A stretch of 64,000 nt of DNA, from assembly GCA_028698875.1 (NCBI GenBank), contig JAQVVR010000003.1, positions 80,470-144,469 of the forward strand, in the 5' to 3' direction. The stretch comes from Candidatus Izemoplasmatales bacterium. Its GTDB lineage: Bacteria > Bacillota_I > Bacilli_A > Izemoplasmatales > Hujiaoplasmataceae. Shown one piece after another: positions 52,578 to 61,045 of the stretch (position 1 is its first letter; every line of letters starts with the position of its first letter). Below the pieces are notes generated by a model. It did not search any database. It worked only from the letters and a program-made list of their open reading frames with translations, and was not told the origin of the DNA. The translations under genes and the position numbers were made by a program.

Positions 52578-53963
52578 TTATTTGTGTCGAACAACTTCAA
52601 AACGTTCCATTGTATATTTTTCCTTGGCGGAAATTCCACCTTTTTGTAAAGCAATCTTGACCTGATCTTCAACCGTTGTGACACCATCAAGATTTGGTAA
52701 CAATAACCCACAACGATCTTTAAAACGGACGATGACTCCATAACGTTTAACATCTAATTCAAAGACTGATTTTATCGGTTTTGCTTCACTTAAAACATCA
52801 ACGCTTATTTCTAATCTAGATATTTCATTTTCTCTAATTGGTTCAAATCGGGGATCGGCAGTACCTGAACTAACAGCATTACGGATAATTTCATCGGCTA
52901 TGCAATCAGTAGTTGGCATTATTGTCCCAATACATCCCCGAAGTGATCCGTCCTTCTTAATTGAAACAAATACACCGGCTTTTTTCGTTGTCAATTCTTC
53001 AGAAAGATTATCCGGTCGATGCATGCGTTTTTTTGTTTTTATATAATGTTCCAAAGATTGCCTCGCTAAACTCACATAATAATCTTCATGACTTTTGACT
53101 TCTTTTATCCGCTTTGATTCTTGTTTCTCATAGATGAGGTCATATCGATGAGAATCATCATCACCTATTACCTCAAAAACGGCTACTGCGTATCCGACTC
53201 CAAATGGCCCTTCATATGAGATTAATTTTGGTTTGACTTCTTTACCATCTAAGCTACCCGCCATAATGACAAATGACTTTAGTCCACATTCAGCGGCAGC
53301 CTCACAGAAATCCGCATCAAATGACAATAATCGGGTAAAATCACCGATAGATATCGCTTGAGTAACTTGTTTGTCAAATTGCTCACCTTCTTTGGCAAAA
53401 CCATACGGACCATCCAAAGTCAGTTTGTGAGAGAGATCGCCGCTGGCAACTAAAACGACTTTTCGATCTGCTCTTTGGACTGCGGAAGCGATGCATTTTC
53501 CCATTTGGTAATGTGACAAAAGAGGAAGTCCCGAAAGCGAAATTCGTACAATATTATAGTTTTGATAAGCTTGATTGATAAAATACAAAGGCACCATAGT
53601 ACCATGGTCAAGAGTTTTATTTCGCTCACCAAGAGTGCCAGCAGGAATACCAGCGGCAGTTGCCAATGATGAAATAATTTGTGTCAGATCATCCGCATAA
53701 TTGACAGTAAAATTGACTTGGGGTGCTCCGAAGTCTTTAAACGAACCCGATGCTGTTTTCCCAGAGGAAATATGGAAATAATCCGCATATGAATCTGAGT
53801 GCGGGGTTGTGAATATGATCGTATCTGGTTTCATGTTGGCAATTAGCTGGGCCACTTGTTTGTATGCATCGATGGTTTTTTGGATTTTATTTTGTTGTCC
53901 GCGTCCGATTTCTGATACGATAAGCGGTGGATGGGGAACGATGAATGTTCCTAAAATTGGCAT
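52578..53963 (-). CDS. Class III extradiol dioxygenase-like (LigB/Memo) - AMMECR1 fusion
   Basis: A 461-residue fusion. Residues 1 to about 270 resemble the LigB/AmmeMemoRadiSam protein B fold with candidate metal histidines in VPHPPLI (about 9-15), FTTPHSDSY (about 50-58), DHGTMVPLYFI (about 118-128) and VASGDLSHKL (about 173-182). Residues about 285-461 are an AMMECR1 domain with KKAGVFVSIKKDGSLRGCIG and VSSGTADPRFEPI. AMMECR1, Memo-like and radical SAM proteins form a conserved trio of unknown chemistry; here two are fused and the third follows 50 nt downstream. GGAAGGA precedes the ATG. Confidence 0.85.
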   Translation of the reverse strand: MPILGTFIVPHPPLIVSEIGRGQQNKIQKTIDAYKQVAQLIANMKPDTIIFTTPHSDSYADYFHISSGKTASGSFKDFGAPQVNFTVNYADDLTQIISSLATAAGIPAGTLGERNKTLDHGTMVPLYFINQAYQNYNIVRISLSGLPLLSHYQMGKCIASAVQRADRKVVLVASGDLSHKLTLDGPYGFAKEGEQFDKQVTQAISIGDFTRLLSFDADFCEAAAECGLKSFVIMAGSLDGKEVKPKLISYEGPFGVGYAVAVFEVIGDDDSHRYDLIYEKQESKRIKEVKSHEDYYVSLARQSLEHYIKTKKRMHRPDNLSEELTTKKAGVFVSIKKDGSLRGCIGTIMPTTDCIADEIIRNAVSSGTADPRFEPIRENEISRLEISVDVLSEAKPIKSVFELDVKRYGVIVRFKDRCGLLLPNLDGVTTVEDQVKIALQKGGISAKEKYTMERFEVVRHK

Positions 53964-54012
53964 ATTATCCTTCCTTTGTGATAATAAAAATTAAGTGAAA
54001 AGAAATATTTGT

Positions 54013-54885
54013 TTATATATTACCAAGATATATATATTTGATTCCCGCTGTTTCACCGATTTTTTTAGCAGTTTCCATAATTGAAATGGTAGTTTCGGGC
54101 GTCTTTAGCATCTTCCAAGCTGGAAAAAACCGAGAAATATGCCATGGAATATCACACCCAAATTCGCTAACAATCGTATGAGCAATTGCTTCGATTTGTT
54201 CACACCGATCATTAACTCCTGGAACTATCAAAGTAGTAATCTCGACATGGATATTTGCTTTACAAAATCGTTTGATTGAAGAAATTACTGGTTTTGCAGT
54301 CGCACCGCAAAAAGGTTTGTAAACTTCATCATCGGGTCCTTTAAAGTCGATATTAATAGCATCAAGATAGGGAATGATAAGATCAATGGTTTCTTTAGAC
54401 ATATATCCATTGGATACCCAAACATTTTTTAAACCTTTTTCATGAGCTAACTTCATAATTTCTAATGCATACTCTAAAAAAATAGTCGGTTCAGAATACG
54501 TATATGCTATTGAGGGACATCGATATTTAATCGCTCGCTTACAATGTTCTTCTGGGGAAATATCGATACCTTCCACAAGTTTATCTGGCTTTGGACTTTG
54601 AGAAATATCCCAGTTTTGGCACCACATACAGTGCATATTGCAACCAACAGCCGCAATTGAATATATATAGCTCCCTGGTAAAAAGTGATATAGAGGCTTT
54701 TTTTCTATAGGATCAATAGCAGAGGCAATAGTCAGTCCATAATTTAAAGTAAAGAGCGTACCTTGGCGATTTTCTCTGACGCCACAAATACCTCGATTAC
54801 CCGATTTGATATAGCAGTAATGATTACACACAAGGCATCTAACTGCAGTATCTGACACTTTATTATATAATATGGCTTCTTTCAT
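54013..54885 (-). CDS. AmmeMemoRadiSam-system radical SAM enzyme
   Basis: A 290-residue radical SAM protein. The cluster motif is CNMHCMWCQNWDIS about residues 82-95 (CxxxCxxC), with an N-terminal CLVCNHYC about 18-25 and NRGICGVRE. The sequence FHISR-like end and DAINIDFKGPDD about 182-193 match the PflA-like branch assigned to the AmmeMemoRadiSam system rather than pyruvate formate-lyase activase, and no glycyl radical enzyme is adjacent. It lies upstream of the dioxygenase-AMMECR1 fusion in the same direction, so they probably act together. Confidence 0.87.
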   Translation of the reverse strand: MKEAILYNKVSDTAVRCLVCNHYCYIKSGNRGICGVRENRQGTLFTLNYGLTIASAIDPIEKKPLYHFLPGSYIYSIAAVGCNMHCMWCQNWDISQSPKPDKLVEGIDISPEEHCKRAIKYRCPSIAYTYSEPTIFLEYALEIMKLAHEKGLKNVWVSNGYMSKETIDLIIPYLDAINIDFKGPDDEVYKPFCGATAKPVISSIKRFCKANIHVEITTLIVPGVNDRCEQIEAIAHTIVSEFGCDIPWHISRFFPAWKMLKTPETTISIMETAKKIGETAGIKYIYLGNI

Positions 54886-54933
54886 TTCATCGCCTCAAAT
54901 CACTGTAGATTCAAAATCTATCTGCAAATAATA

Positions 54934-56067
54934 TTACTGACAAGGGGCTTTGTCCCAATCTTTGCATATTCTAATCATCGTATTCATCATATTAATTGCT
55001 GTGTCCTTAATGGCTTGATCAAGATCAACAATCACATCCAAAATGGGATAAACCGCTGTTAAGCCTTTGGGATAATCTGTTGCTTTAATACCACTTATTT
55101 GTCCGACCAAGGCGATTAAAGGAATCATCGCTTCAGCGGTATAATTGGCAATACCATCAATCACTTTTCCCTGAAAACTCTGCTTATCTAGTCGACCTTC
55201 TCCAGTAAAAACAACATCTGCGTTTTTAATTACTGAGGCAAAATCAACCATTTCAAGAACAGTATTAATCCCGCGTTTTATCTGGGAATTTAAGAATAAC
55301 TTAGTCGCGATTGTCGTACCCCCCGCAGCTCCAGCTCCTTCATATTCGGTACTAAATCCATATTTATTCTTTAAAAAGTGGGAATACGAACGTAAATTAC
55401 GATCAAGCATCGCTATCATTTCATTGTCCGCCCCTTTTTGTCTACCAAAAACATATGCAGCTCCATTGGTGCCATATAATGGATTTTTAACATCGCATAA
55501 AGTTGAAAATGCTATTTTATCAATTCCTTTGATTATATCTGAAATAGAAATATCGGCAATTTTACCGAGGGTTCCCCCATTTGGAACAAATTGGTTTCCG
55601 TTTTGATCGTAAAAACGAACTCCCAACGCAGATGCAAGGCCGGTTCCAGCATCGTTTGTAGCGCTATCACCAACCCCAAGAATAATTTTTTTGGCTCCGG
55701 CTTCAATGGCGTGGCGTATTACTTTCCCAAACCCAAATGTCGATGCTGTTGAAGGATCAAGTTTTTGCCTGACTAATCTTAGCCCACAACTAGCAGCTAA
55801 TTCAATTACTGCAGTACCATCATCGAGAAGAGCATACGTACTTGTAATACCATTTCCAAAGGGATCTACAGTAATTACACTTTGTTTTTGTCCCTTAAAA
55901 ATAGACAAAAAACAATCGCTTAAACCCTCGCCACCATCTGATACCGGTATCTTAATTACCTTACAATTTGGATAAACGGATAGAACCGCATTTTCCATAA
56001 CAGAACAAATTTCGATGCTAGATAAACTATGTTTGAAGGAATCGGAAATCAAAACAACTTTGTTCAT
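54934..56067 (-). CDS. glxK: Glycerate kinase
   Basis: A 377-residue glycerate kinase of the GarK/GlxK type. It begins VVLISDSFKHSLSSIEIC, has KIPVSDGGEGLSDCF about residues 40-54, VIELAASCGLRLV about 86-98, GVGDSATNDAGTGLASALG about 131-149, GAGAAGGTTIA about 249-259, and FTGEGRLDKQSFQGK about 293-307. It phosphorylates glycerate to 2-phosphoglycerate (or 3-phosphoglycerate). It overlaps the C69 peptidase gene by 4 nt. Glyoxylate from purine breakdown could reach glycerate, but no linking enzymes are in the window. Confidence 0.93.
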   Translation of the reverse strand: MNKVVLISDSFKHSLSSIEICSVMENAVLSVYPNCKVIKIPVSDGGEGLSDCFLSIFKGQKQSVITVDPFGNGITSTYALLDDGTAVIELAASCGLRLVRQKLDPSTASTFGFGKVIRHAIEAGAKKIILGVGDSATNDAGTGLASALGVRFYDQNGNQFVPNGGTLGKIADISISDIIKGIDKIAFSTLCDVKNPLYGTNGAAYVFGRQKGADNEMIAMLDRNLRSYSHFLKNKYGFSTEYEGAGAAGGTTIATKLFLNSQIKRGINTVLEMVDFASVIKNADVVFTGEGRLDKQSFQGKVIDGIANYTAEAMIPLIALVGQISGIKATDYPKGLTAVYPILDVIVDLDQAIKDTAINMMNTMIRICKDWDKAPCQ

Positions 56068-57338
56068 GCTTTTATCCTTGCTTCTAAAGTGGGCTCAAAT
56101 ACTGCTTTCCCCAAACGTTCAGTGATAACAGCCCATTTTTTTGGTAACACTGAAGGATTGTTTTTAACTATTTCTATCTTGCTTTTGTATTGATTGATTA
56201 GTTCTTGTTCTTGTTGACAACATTTTTTTGCAAAGCGCTCCAAATCAACTTTACTTGGATTTGTAGTAAATAATTTGCGATCACCGTCAATAAACTTCTT
56301 TTGAAGCATATCGATTTGATGACGATATTTATTTTCATCAACTAATCCACCATATATGGCCCGAACCAAATATTCCCTAGTAAGCCAATAATTCAAACTT
56401 GCTTGCTTATCTGTAAAAACAGGCGGGACGATTACACCGAAATATACTGGTTTATAAAGTGATAGGCAAGGTGTACTACAACCCGTTACCCAAATCGTAT
56501 CACTTGTGTTGCGCGTCACTACAATCATACTTCCCGTAGTATGATCTCCCAATAAACTTTTATGCATACAAACACTCTTGACACTGCCTTTTTCATATAA
56601 ATGCTGGTTATCGCGTTCGTTATGACTTCTTAGAATTGTCATAATTTGCGAAACATCAATGTCATTTGTTTGCATCAACTGTGAAGCAATATCTTCTTGA
56701 CGTATCTTTGACCCTGAAAAAAAAGTATATATTGGTTCGCTGTTTTTGTGGGCAAATGCTAGATTCCCTTGTGACGATGCCTGGTCGAAAATGCGGTTAA
56801 TTTGCAAACGATTGCTAATATTTCCTTGAACCATAACCGATTTTATGACCCATTCTTGGCCACTCGTTTCCAGTATAAATGCCTGTTTGCGATCAGAGAC
56901 TAAAAAGGAATTATCGTAATAAAATGGTTTGTCGAATCCACAATTACCACCCTGTCCATATTGAACTAGCAGGTCAATTAAAAGCATGACAGCACTATAA
57001 GCATCATCAGTACGTTCGAGGGCTAACCGTAGCATATCCATCCCTGTCAAACGTTCGTTTTTTTTGCCTTTGGATGTGGTAAAAACAGCTTCATTTCCAA
57101 TCATTACGCCTTTGTCATTGATTCCCATTTCGGCTCCCCACATCCAACTTGGCGCAACCATCAAGACGGCATTTTTTTTAACTCCATTTGGCACTTCTCG
57201 ATATGTACATTGAATGGGGTCAGAGGCCACCTCTGTTGCAGGATTAAATAATGTCAAGTTCGGTTCATTGGGGCTGCGATCACTGTTTTTACCAAAAACC
57301 ATTCCCAAGCTTGTTTTTGTTACTAAAGTATCACACAT
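56064..57338 (-). CDS. Peptidase family C69 (secernin/dipeptidase-like)
   Basis: A 424-residue Ntn-hydrolase-type protein. After removal of Met the catalytic cysteine is Cys2 in CDTLVTKTSLGMVFGKNSDR, with FGKNSDRSPNEP typical of secernin/PepD-like C69 members. Further conserved pieces are GMDMLRLALERT about 98-109 and MHKSLLGDHTTGSMIVV about 263-279. It may cleave dipeptides or act as an amidase. It overlaps glycerate kinase by 4 nt. A -10-like TATAAT on the minus strand lies at 57425-57430. Confidence 0.85.
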   Translation of the reverse strand: MCDTLVTKTSLGMVFGKNSDRSPNEPNLTLFNPATEVASDPIQCTYREVPNGVKKNAVLMVAPSWMWGAEMGINDKGVMIGNEAVFTTSKGKKNERLTGMDMLRLALERTDDAYSAVMLLIDLLVQYGQGGNCGFDKPFYYDNSFLVSDRKQAFILETSGQEWVIKSVMVQGNISNRLQINRIFDQASSQGNLAFAHKNSEPIYTFFSGSKIRQEDIASQLMQTNDIDVSQIMTILRSHNERDNQHLYEKGSVKSVCMHKSLLGDHTTGSMIVVTRNTSDTIWVTGCSTPCLSLYKPVYFGVIVPPVFTDKQASLNYWLTREYLVRAIYGGLVDENKYRHQIDMLQKKFIDGDRKLFTTNPSKVDLERFAKKCCQQEQELINQYKSKIEIVKNNPSVLPKKWAVITERLGKAVFEPTLEARIKA

Positions 57339-57461
57339 CTAAATCGTCTCTTTTCGTATTAGATTTCAAAGATAATCATATTGGCTTTGTTTTTATTGAT
57401 ACTCACAACATTTCTCTATTTATGATTATACAATATATTGACGTTCAGTTAAACAATAGAT

Positions 57462-57486
57462 AAAAAAACATACGCAAAAGCGTATG
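57462..57486 (-). terminator. Terminator of the ABC transporter operon
   Basis: Minus-strand CATACGC, TTTT loop, GCGTATG followed by a run of seven T, about 45 nt after the GntR gene. Confidence 0.85.
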
Positions 57487-57530
57487 CTTATTTCAGAAAT
57501 AGCCGTAAGTCTTCATTTTTGTATTCGTTG

Positions 57531-57896
57531 TTAATAAGCTTCCTTCACTAATTCTATAATATCTTCAGCTGACAGACCTAAACCTTTATAGTATTCGACA
57601 TCTTTTACCATTTTTTCTAATGCCATCGTCTCACGCTTGTCAGATAATTTTTCTGGAGCATGATTGGCAACAAAGCAACCCTTTCCAGCCTTTGTGTAGA
57701 TAAAACCATCGCGTTCCAGTTCTTCCCACGCTCGTTTAATCGTGATAACACTAATTCTCAATTCTTTGGCCACTGTCCGAATTGCTGGCAAGCAATAATT
57801 ATTTGGCAATTCCCCACAAACAATCATACGACTAATTTGATCATAAATCTGTTGGTAAATTGGAAGTTCGGAGGTACTCGATACGACAATATTCAT
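57531..57896 (-). CDS. YtrA-subfamily GntR regulator
   Basis: A 121-residue GntR regulator: ELPIYQQIYDQISRMIV about residues 9-25, LPAIRTVAKELRISVITIKR about 35-54 as helix-turn-helix, AWEELERDGFIYTKAGKGCF about 55-74, and a short C-terminal helix (EYYKGLGLSAEDIIELV). The ATG at 57896 gives the usual YtrA length; the longest ORF runs back into the permease gene. It is the last gene of the ABC operon. A 25-bp palindrome over the operon promoter is its likely operator. Confidence 0.87.
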   Translation of the reverse strand: MNIVVSSTSELPIYQQIYDQISRMIVCGELPNNYCLPAIRTVAKELRISVITIKRAWEELERDGFIYTKAGKGCFVANHAPEKLSDKRETMALEKMVKDVEYYKGLGLSAEDIIELVKEAY

Positions 57897-57903
57897 ACCA
57901 ACA

Positions 57904-58551
57904 CTAGATATCCACTTTTTCAAAATTGGATGCCGCTTTTTTATACGTAATAATCCAAACTGCAAACCAGATGATGATGCCAATAATAAGAATGGGTATT
58001 TGCTGTAGCATAATTGCTGGATTGGTCGTATCAAGGAACGTCTGAATCGATGAAGGAATCCAAACCAACATCTCCACTAGAACATAGAATAAGCCAAAAG
58101 CGATTCCACCAAATAGAAAAGGAATTCCGATTTTATATGTTGTTTTATAAAACAAAGGAATAAACACTATGTTGTAGATTGAAAACATCATAAACACGAA
58201 CCCAAAAAAAGCTACATTAGTTTCAATGCCAGCTAAATTCCCAGCCGGATTAATGCTATTACCGATAAAAGCAAAAGGAATTGCAATCAATATTTGAACC
58301 AATTCGATGATAGCTATCATCATACACCTTGCTTTAACAGCATCGGTTTTCTTGATTGGCAAGGAAACTGTGAAGAAAATATCGCGGTTTTCTCTGCCAG
58401 TAAGGAAAACAAAGAAGATTGACAAGCAAATATAAAAGAAGCCAACATATCCCGGATAATTTGGAATTAACAGCATCAAACCGAATGATAAGAATAGATA
58501 TGTTGTCGGATGAGTGGCAAGTTTAAATTCCTTATATAATAAGTTCTTCAT
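57904..58551 (-). CDS. ABC-2 type permease
   Basis: A 215-residue membrane protein with about six segments (YLFLSFGLMLLIPNYPGYVG, GFFYICLSIFFVFLTG, IIELVQILIAIPFAFIGNSI, NVAFFGFVFMMFSIYNIVFI, FLFGGIAFGLFYVLVEMLVW, ILIIGIIIWFAVWIITY). It is the membrane part of a two-component exporter of the YtrB/bacitracin-like type. The ATG at 58551 is favoured by GGGAG; a GTG at 58560 is possible. It pairs with the ATPase gene just upstream. Confidence 0.85.
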   Translation of the reverse strand: MKNLLYKEFKLATHPTTYLFLSFGLMLLIPNYPGYVGFFYICLSIFFVFLTGRENRDIFFTVSLPIKKTDAVKARCMMIAIIELVQILIAIPFAFIGNSINPAGNLAGIETNVAFFGFVFMMFSIYNIVFIPLFYKTTYKIGIPFLFGGIAFGLFYVLVEMLVWIPSSIQTFLDTTNPAIMLQQIPILIIGIIIWFAVWIITYKKAASNFEKVDI

Positions 58552-58556
58552 CTTCT

Positions 58557-59399
58557 TCACTCCCTTTCAATATGAACCATAATTGCTTCCAGATTGGCAG
58601 CAGATACTTCAATTCTGGCTACCATTGGTAAATCAATTGTTTTTATCAGAGCTTCAAATCCAAATTTATGTTTTCTAACGCCGATTAGTTTTGATGACAA
58701 ATTTGGATTAAGTTCTTCAACCGGACCCTGAACTAAGCGATATGTTTCAATAAAAGTGTCTTTATCCGTACAAGCGATGATTTCCCCGTTTTTAATGTAG
58801 GTGATGAAATCTGCACACTTTTCCAAATCTGAGGTGATGTGGGTCGAAAAGAGGATGCTGTGCTCTCCATCTTCAATCAAGTCTTGAAACAAACATAAAA
58901 GGTCATCCCTCGACACGGGATCTAAACCACTTGTCGGCTCATCAAGAATTAACAATTCGGCATTATGCGAAAGTGCCAAAGCTAAAGAATACTTAACTCT
59001 CATTCCCGCCGATAGTTCATCAATCCGTTTTTCCGAATCAAGATCAAATCGATTTAATAAACTTTGGTATTTCTCATCATCCCATTCTGGGAAAAAGCGC
59101 TTGGTCACATTAGTTATTGTTTTAAGTTTCTTCTTCGGATAGTAATCTACTCCACCAAGAACAAAACCAATTTTTTGTTTGCAATAAAATTCGTCTTCCG
59201 CAAAATTCTTCCCTAAAATAGTAACTGTACCGCTGTTGGGATGAACAAGTCTCATCATCGACTTAAGCGTGGTCGTTTTTCCGGCTCCATTTCGACCAAT
59301 AAAGCCCATAATAAAACCTTGATCCAAAGAAAATGAAACGTTTTTTAATGCAAATTTTTCATAATTCTTACATAAATTTTCGACTGAAAGAATTTCCAT
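58557..59399 (-). CDS. ABC transporter ATP-binding protein
   Basis: A 280-residue ABC ATPase: Walker A GRNGAGKTTTLKS about residues 35-47, Q-loop IGFVLGG-type region, signature ELSAGMRVKYSLALAL about 133-148, Walker B AELLILDEPTSGLDPVS about 152-168, and the switch His in FSTHITSDLE about 188-197. The C-terminal ~60 residues extend past the core. It energises the adjacent permease. GGGGT lies 8 nt before the ATG, and the promoter with a palindrome is directly upstream. Confidence 0.92.
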   Translation of the reverse strand: MEILSVENLCKNYEKFALKNVSFSLDQGFIMGFIGRNGAGKTTTLKSMMRLVHPNSGTVTILGKNFAEDEFYCKQKIGFVLGGVDYYPKKKLKTITNVTKRFFPEWDDEKYQSLLNRFDLDSEKRIDELSAGMRVKYSLALALSHNAELLILDEPTSGLDPVSRDDLLCLFQDLIEDGEHSILFSTHITSDLEKCADFITYIKNGEIIACTDKDTFIETYRLVQGPVEELNPNLSSKLIGVRKHKFGFEALIKTIDLPMVARIEVSAANLEAIMVHIERE

Positions 59400-59418
59400 A
59401 GTAAATTACCCCCTTGAC

Positions 59419-59469
59419 ACTGTGTATATCGCATATACACAGTATATCATTGGCAATGATTAATATCAA
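59419..59469 (-). promoter_or_regulatory. ABC operon promoter with 25-bp palindromic operator
   Basis: Minus-strand TTGATA (59464-59469), 17 bp, TATACT (59441-59446). ACTGTGTATAT, three central bases, ATATACACAGT (59419-59443) is a perfect palindrome overlapping the -10 and the transcription start. This is the position and form expected for the YtrA-type repressor encoded at the end of the operon. Confidence 0.8.
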
Positions 59470-59470
59470 G

Positions 59471-59499
59471 AAAAAAACACGTCCAAAACGTGTTTTTTT
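59471..59499. terminator. Terminator of the acyltransferase gene
   Basis: AAAAAAACACGT...ACGTGTTTTTTTT stem with a 4-6-nt loop and T-runs on both strands, about 28 nt after the minus-strand stop codon at 59527. Confidence 0.85.
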
Positions 59500-59526
59500 T
59501 TAAACAACATAATCTAGATTTTCGAA

Positions 59527-60819
59527 CTATATATATGTCGGATCGTTAGGGAAGTTTTTCCATTTTCCACCGTTTAAACGATGCATTTCTTCGACGATAT
59601 GAAGCCACTTTCCCGTCACTTCATGATCGGGGAAAAATTCGTAATACTCACCATCAATATAGGTTGTGAAGAAACTAACATCCGTACACATGCCAAATGT
59701 TGGTAACAGTTCTGTCGGCATATCCAATACAAAAGGTTCATTGTCTTTTGTTCCGCGATAATGAAGTCCTTCTCGATTAAAAGAAAGAATACCCTCACCC
59801 ACAATCTCAGAGGTTTTAAAATCTTTCAAAAACTGATATTTCGGTAGCATTCCCAGTTTAACGTGTTCTTGAATCTCAAAATTATCATTCTGAATGGCTT
59901 TGTACGCATTACGACGTTCGATATCAAACCATTCTGTCTGGGTTTTAGGGATTACGCAATCATCATTAAGCGGAACTAAATCATAATATTCGTTGATTGA
60001 TGCCCCATTTCCACATTGTGAACATTTGATAACGTTCCCAGCACCTTTCATCGATAGTTCTGAACCGCATTTTGGGCACCAATACAGTAGGTGGTGTAAA
60101 TTTTTCGCCATCTCTCCTCGTCCATTAAAACTGATTCTTGCAATCTTGTTCCAGTCGTAATCATCATGATGGATTTTTTGATCAATGGTCGCTTGAATTT
60201 CTGCTTCGTTCATACGTTCCAAATCTTCCGGTGTGAACATTTGATCAACTTCGACGTTAACTTGTCCGGGACGATCATCTAGACAATACTTAGTATTAGT
60301 CAGATAACCACCGGAAATCATCGTATAATAAACGGGAAGCTTAAAGTGCTTTAATAATTTTCCACTTCCGATGGCTGAAGGTTGATTATGTCCTGAAATT
60401 GAACTCATGCCTTCGGGGAAAACGATGACATTTCCACCGGCGCGAAGTACGCGGGCTATTTCCTTGATTGTATAAATTTCGGGAGTGAAGTTCTTTTTCG
60501 GAATGACCTGTAGTAACCGAAAAACACCAGCCAAATGGCTACGGAAAAACTCATTATATCCGGCTACATAATTTAACCGATGAGGCAAAAAGGCAATGCC
60601 AGTATAAAGGTAATCAACTCGAGATGCATGATTTGATATAACAATAAATGGTTTTTTAATTTTCTTAACATCAATTTTATAATCAAAATGGACTCGGTAT
60701 TTTTTGATAAAAAGTTTTTTCCATATCATGGCGAGAAATAAATAGATAAGTGCTGGTGGACGTTTGATTTTGCGTTGTACTAATTCTTCTTGAAGCGTCG
60801 GTTGAGTAATAGTCTGCAT
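59527..60819 (-). CDS. PlsC-like lysophospholipid acyltransferase with C-terminal zinc ribbon
   Basis: A 430-residue protein. The acyltransferase part has FIVISNHASRVDYLY about residues 59-73 (H and D of the HX4D motif), VIPKKNF about 105-111, and NVIVFPEGMSSIS about 131-143 (motif III). Beyond the usual ~220-residue domain is a zinc ribbon, WCPKCGSELS and IKCSQCG about 250-275, then a ~150-residue C-terminal domain I do not recognise. The ATG at 60819 is preceded by GGGGGA, so the ATG at 60834 is not used. It likely acylates a glycerolipid; the zinc ribbon and tail are unusual for PlsC. Confidence 0.82.
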   Translation of the reverse strand: MQTITQPTLQEELVQRKIKRPPALIYLFLAMIWKKLFIKKYRVHFDYKIDVKKIKKPFIVISNHASRVDYLYTGIAFLPHRLNYVAGYNEFFRSHLAGVFRLLQVIPKKNFTPEIYTIKEIARVLRAGGNVIVFPEGMSSISGHNQPSAIGSGKLLKHFKLPVYYTMISGGYLTNTKYCLDDRPGQVNVEVDQMFTPEDLERMNEAEIQATIDQKIHHDDYDWNKIARISFNGRGEMAKNLHHLLYWCPKCGSELSMKGAGNVIKCSQCGNGASINEYYDLVPLNDDCVIPKTQTEWFDIERRNAYKAIQNDNFEIQEHVKLGMLPKYQFLKDFKTSEIVGEGILSFNREGLHYRGTKDNEPFVLDMPTELLPTFGMCTDVSFFTTYIDGEYYEFFPDHEVTGKWLHIVEEMHRLNGGKWKNFPNDPTYI

Positions 60820-60860
60820 TTTTTCCCCCATATTGATGAATATCAAGTAATTTTGACAAT

Positions 60861-60909
60861 ATTATAACAGACCTTTCACAAAATTGCCACATGTTTTGTG
60901 GCAATTTTG
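60861..60909 (-). promoter_or_regulatory. Acyltransferase promoter with 12-bp inverted repeat
   Basis: Minus-strand TATAAT lies at 60861-60866. Upstream, CAAAATTGCCAC, 7-nt spacer, GTGGCAATTTTG (60879-60909) is a perfect inverted repeat whose near arm covers the -35 zone (GTGGCA, 18-bp spacer). It has the position of a repressor operator. Confidence 0.6.
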
Positions 60910-60962
60910 CTTTGCATTATGGGAATAATAAAATCATCAATTACAGAAATATTCAAATTGTC

Positions 60963-60991
60963 TTGACAGGGCCAAACATCTATAATACAAT
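60963..60991 (+). promoter_or_regulatory. Promoter of the SDR-SDR-PadR-HAAS operon
   Basis: TTGACA (60963-60968), 17 bp, TACAAT (60986-60991), followed about 45 nt later by AAAGGAGG and the first ATG. Confidence 0.75.
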
Positions 60992-61045
60992 ATATAGTAG
61001 TGAACAAAGCAATATACTTTCGAACCGTTTAAAGGAGGAATTAAC

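Noticed and set aside
54013..54885. Pyruvate formate-lyase activating enzyme
   Set aside because: No glycyl radical enzyme is adjacent, and the N-terminal cysteines and neighbour fusion point to the AmmeMemoRadiSam enzyme.
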